From Saposhnikovia divaricata (taxonomy: Eukaryota; Streptophyta; Magnoliopsida; Apiales; Apiaceae), in contig CM071598.1 of assembly GCA_036435485.1 (NCBI GenBank), forward strand, positions 177,640,148-177,704,147: a DNA stretch of 64,000 nucleotides. The letters are read 5' to 3'. The position numbers and the translations under genes are program-made. Below are positions 61,294 to 64,000 of the stretch, one piece after another; the stretch's first letter is position 1, and the number at the start of each line of letters is the position of its first letter. Under the pieces are notes generated by a model that made no database searches, was not told where the DNA came from, and saw only the letters and a list, made by a program, of their open reading frames with translations.

Positions 61294-64000
61294 CATATTA
61301 ACTAATCTCAACAAACAGGGAATATCCCTAACCATATAATGATATAAGATTCATATATTATCTAGCAAAACCACTTTTCTTTAAAAATAAACAGTTTATA
61401 AAAATAAGGATAAAAGAAATCTTGCCTCGATCTCTAAATCCCAGAGGTACGACCCGGTGTTCGTCTTGAGTTTCTATAAAAACGAAAAGGATCTTTGTTA
61501 GAATATATTCCACTTAACCACCTAACATTTATATAATAATACCCTTGACACATAATATATTTAACATATCATTAATACTCCAAAAGTTCGAAGAACTTAA
61601 CCATTTTTAGACTCGATTAAAGTTTTAGCGATTTACACCATTTTCTTAACAACCACTCTCGACTGTAAAAATCCTCATAAAATATAAATTTCGAAATTTG
61701 ATACAAGGTCAGTGGGGTTTGACTCTCTATTCACCCTACTATATTATCCCAAAATTTCATAACTTTTAAAGATGTTTAAGTATGGTAATTATGGCCTAAA
61801 ATTTGACAAAATTGAACTTTCTCAGTTTCTGAACGTCTTTCACTAAAACTCACTTTTCTCCTAACCCGTTCATTGGATTTTTACGTACTTTATGTCAAAA
61901 CGATCTATGAACCAAGATCTATCCTCTCATGACCAATTGGTACCTCCTACTGACTTTTAATGGTTTGGGATCTCTGTCTCAAAACAGGGCAACTCTATGG
62001 TTAACGAAAATCGGACATTATAACGGCTATATTTCCTTACTTTCCATATTATAACTCCTCCAAATCCATCATCCAACACATATACCAGTCCCTACACCAT
62101 GTGGTCATCATATCAACCATGGTTACAAGCACATACCACTTCCATATTCAATCAACTCAACTTATAACACACATATAATCATAGTTTCATGACTTATACA
62201 AACTTATCCACTAAACTAACCATAATCCATCATAAACTCAAAAGAGGTGAGGATATTTATACCTTCTTTGAAGTTTTAACACTCTTAATAAAGTTTTATA
62301 GTCCTTGATACACCTTGATACAACCTTAATATACCTTAATCTTTCAAAACAAAACACAAAACTCAAGTTAGTTACTATACCCAAGCTGAAAGAATTGGAA
62401 AAACGAGGTTCTTACCATACTTTTATGGACGAGGCTCCTAAAGAAGAGTTGTAGAGCATCTCAATACCTTTCCAACAAGCTAAAGGACACAAAAATCCAG
62501 TGAGAAATGAAGGCTCTAGGGCTGTTTTACTGGGCTGCTGTGATTTTGGCCGAATGGACTAAAAATGGGGAAGATGAGATGATTTTTCTGTTGGTTAGCA
62601 TGGTTCTAGAGTTTTGTGGATATTTCATGACTTATATAGATAATTACTTAATAAATCCTTGGATAATTTCTTGGTTAAAGTGAGTGGAAGTTGCCTAACT
62701 TTTTTATGTCATTGATGATGTCATCTTGGATGATCCTAGAATCTTGTTTTTGATTTTTCTAAGTAAAATGTTTATAACCTTGGTAAATAATAATGTGGTA
62801 TATATCCTTGTTATATTACTAACCTTGGTTGTTTGGTTTCCATACTCATTTAATCACGATTCGTTTCGAATATTCTTCATTATCCAAGTGGTTTTAAAAT
62901 CGTTTAACAATCCAAATTCCCTTTGCATTTCCTTGACTTGATCATCCCTTGGTTTAACCTAATTTCACAATTTCCTCAAAATAAAAACCCTTTAAAATTT
63001 TCATACTCCTTAATATCCAATACAATAGAGACTCAATTGAAATCGAAAACTTTTAGAGTCGATACTCAAGAATCCTTAAAATCCGTGATCATTTCCAGTC
63101 ACTCATTTTCACAGTATAACAATAATATGATTTCGAATTATTCATTTTCCGTTTTGAATATAGGGTCCTTACATACCTTTTCCATAAATCCATAAAATTA
63201 CTATTCATTTAAGCACTGTAGCATTCTAAAAGTTAGGGGATATTACAACAAAGACAGTCATGGAGTCTATCAATGTATCTTTTGATGATAAGAAGATAAC
63301 ATGAATAGCAGAAGACTCACATAACAGTTTGGTTTTTGCAAATGAAGCTACCAAGAATTCTGATGAAATTATGTCAGATACTGAAACACCATCAGATCCT
63401 GACAATTCTCTCATTCCTGATGAAACACAAATTATTGATGGTGATGCAAATGTTGAGGGGGAGCAACAGCAAGAGACCATCAACTCAGAAACATCTCAAA
63501 CATCAGGAGGAGATTCATCAGAAACAGATTCAAGTGATAATTCTGACAGCAGATCAGAAAGAAATAGCACTATCTCAGAGGGAGCTTCTAGCAATTCCAG
63601 TTCTTTTGAAGATAACACCAATCTAGGGGGAGCATCCAGCTCAAGAAAGGACTTACCATCAGCAAGGAAATGGACTAAAAGCCATACTCCTGAATTAATT
63701 ATTGGGAATCCAGATGCAAGTGTTAAAACCAGAAATGCCACTCAGAATGAATGTCTTTATCACAACTTTCTATCAAAGGAAGAGCCTAAGAAAGTTGAAG
63801 ATGCACTTAAGGATGCTGATTGGGTTACAGCTATGCAAGAAGAACTAAATGAATTTGAAAGAAATGAAGTCTGGAAACTAGTACCAATGCCAAAGGGTAG
63901 GTCAATTGTGGGCACAAGATGGGTATTCAGAAATAAGACAGATTCAGATGGCACAATTGTAAGGAATAAAGCAACACTAGTTGCAAAGGGGTATTCTCAG

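Larger units (their letters stand above)
59846..63247 (-). repeat. Solo LTR (3.4 kb) of a gypsy family inside copia pol
   Basis: Ends TGTGACAGCCCC and GGGATATTACA; target duplication ACAAA (59841-59845 and 63248-63252). The absence of an interior, primer site or second LTR makes it a solo LTR. Shared blocks with 36160-39860 (same orientation) and 33000-34233 (opposite orientation) show its own sense is the minus strand. It would have arisen by recombination between two LTRs of a full element. Confidence 0.85.
55739..64000 (+). mobile_element. Ty1/copia SIRE-like LTR retrotransposon, 3' part outside window
   Basis: 5' LTR 55739-56219, primer site, long gag with two zinc knuckles, protease, integrase and start of RT in copia order. 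The integrase-RT spacing and the motif NLRT...KTVMESINV fit the SIRE/Maximus group. Several stops and a solo-LTR insertion make this copy defective. Confidence 0.9.
58608..64000 (+). pseudogene. pol: Copia Pol (protease, integrase, RT start), interrupted by a solo LTR
   Basis: Protease has the DSGCSVHMTG active site (from about 58638). An amber stop (59034-59036) replaces the Trp normal in the WH-K-LSHL part of the integrase zinc site. The integrase core shows LHLDLFGP, RSDNGTEF and KNGVVERKNRT, the D, D and E segments. The frame enters the solo LTR at 59846 and resumes at 63248 with TKTVMESINV. It then meets TGA at 63302-63304. From there it is open to the window edge, through a Ser/Glu-rich spacer into RT (WVTAMQEELNEF, VGTRWVFRNK). 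Confidence 0.88.

Overview
This is plant nuclear DNA, probably from a eudicot. It is AT-rich, has plant-type spliced genes, and is dominated by transposable elements of families known from plants: Ty3/gypsy Tat and Athila, Ty1/copia, CACTA, Helitrons, a Stowaway MITE, SINEs and a LINE-type retroposon. I see no rRNA, intact tRNA gene, CRISPR array, organellar block or viral gene. The only convincing host gene is an R2R3-MYB transcription factor on the minus strand (51628-53767). The species cannot be read from the sequence.

Layout. 1-8703: 3' two thirds of a Tat-lineage Ty3/gypsy element. It has pol on the plus strand, then a three-exon antisense gene on the minus strand, then the 3' LTR. 8704-14476: a mosaic of small elements. 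These are a possible hAT remnant, a tRNA-like block, a complete 1.4 kb TRIM-type element with matching TTTAT target duplications and a tandem duplication at its left edge, and two non-autonomous Helitrons separated by an (ATT)n(TTG)n microsatellite.

14477-42939: one minus-strand CACTA transposon. It carries a decayed TNP2 transposase gene, a second multi-exon gene, and subterminal arrays of TTCGACC/GGTCGAA. The TNP2 frame is cut by a 16.8 kb LTR retrotransposon (23602-40442, GGCCA target duplication). That element's 5' LTR is itself cut by a young Athila-like non-autonomous element (26355-32469, CCTGT target duplication). The 3' side of the outer element holds a long LTR fragment in opposite orientation (36160-39860).

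42940-55738: the most gene-like part. It holds a LINE-type retroposon with long target duplications, several MITEs, two SINEs with 14 and 18 bp target duplications, the MYB gene and another Helitron. 55739-64000: 5' part of a SIRE-like Ty1/copia element with several stop codons. Its pol is interrupted by a 3.4 kb solo LTR (59846-63247, ACAAA target duplication).

The elements are mostly parasites of one another. Nesting order agrees with LTR divergence counted by eye: about 0.5 percent in the innermost Athila-like element and about 5 percent in the gypsy element around it. The least ordinary coding structure is the antisense gene of the Tat element. Its introns remove cleanly in phase to leave a 779-codon protein, and it has its own TATA box and a probable 5' UTR intron.
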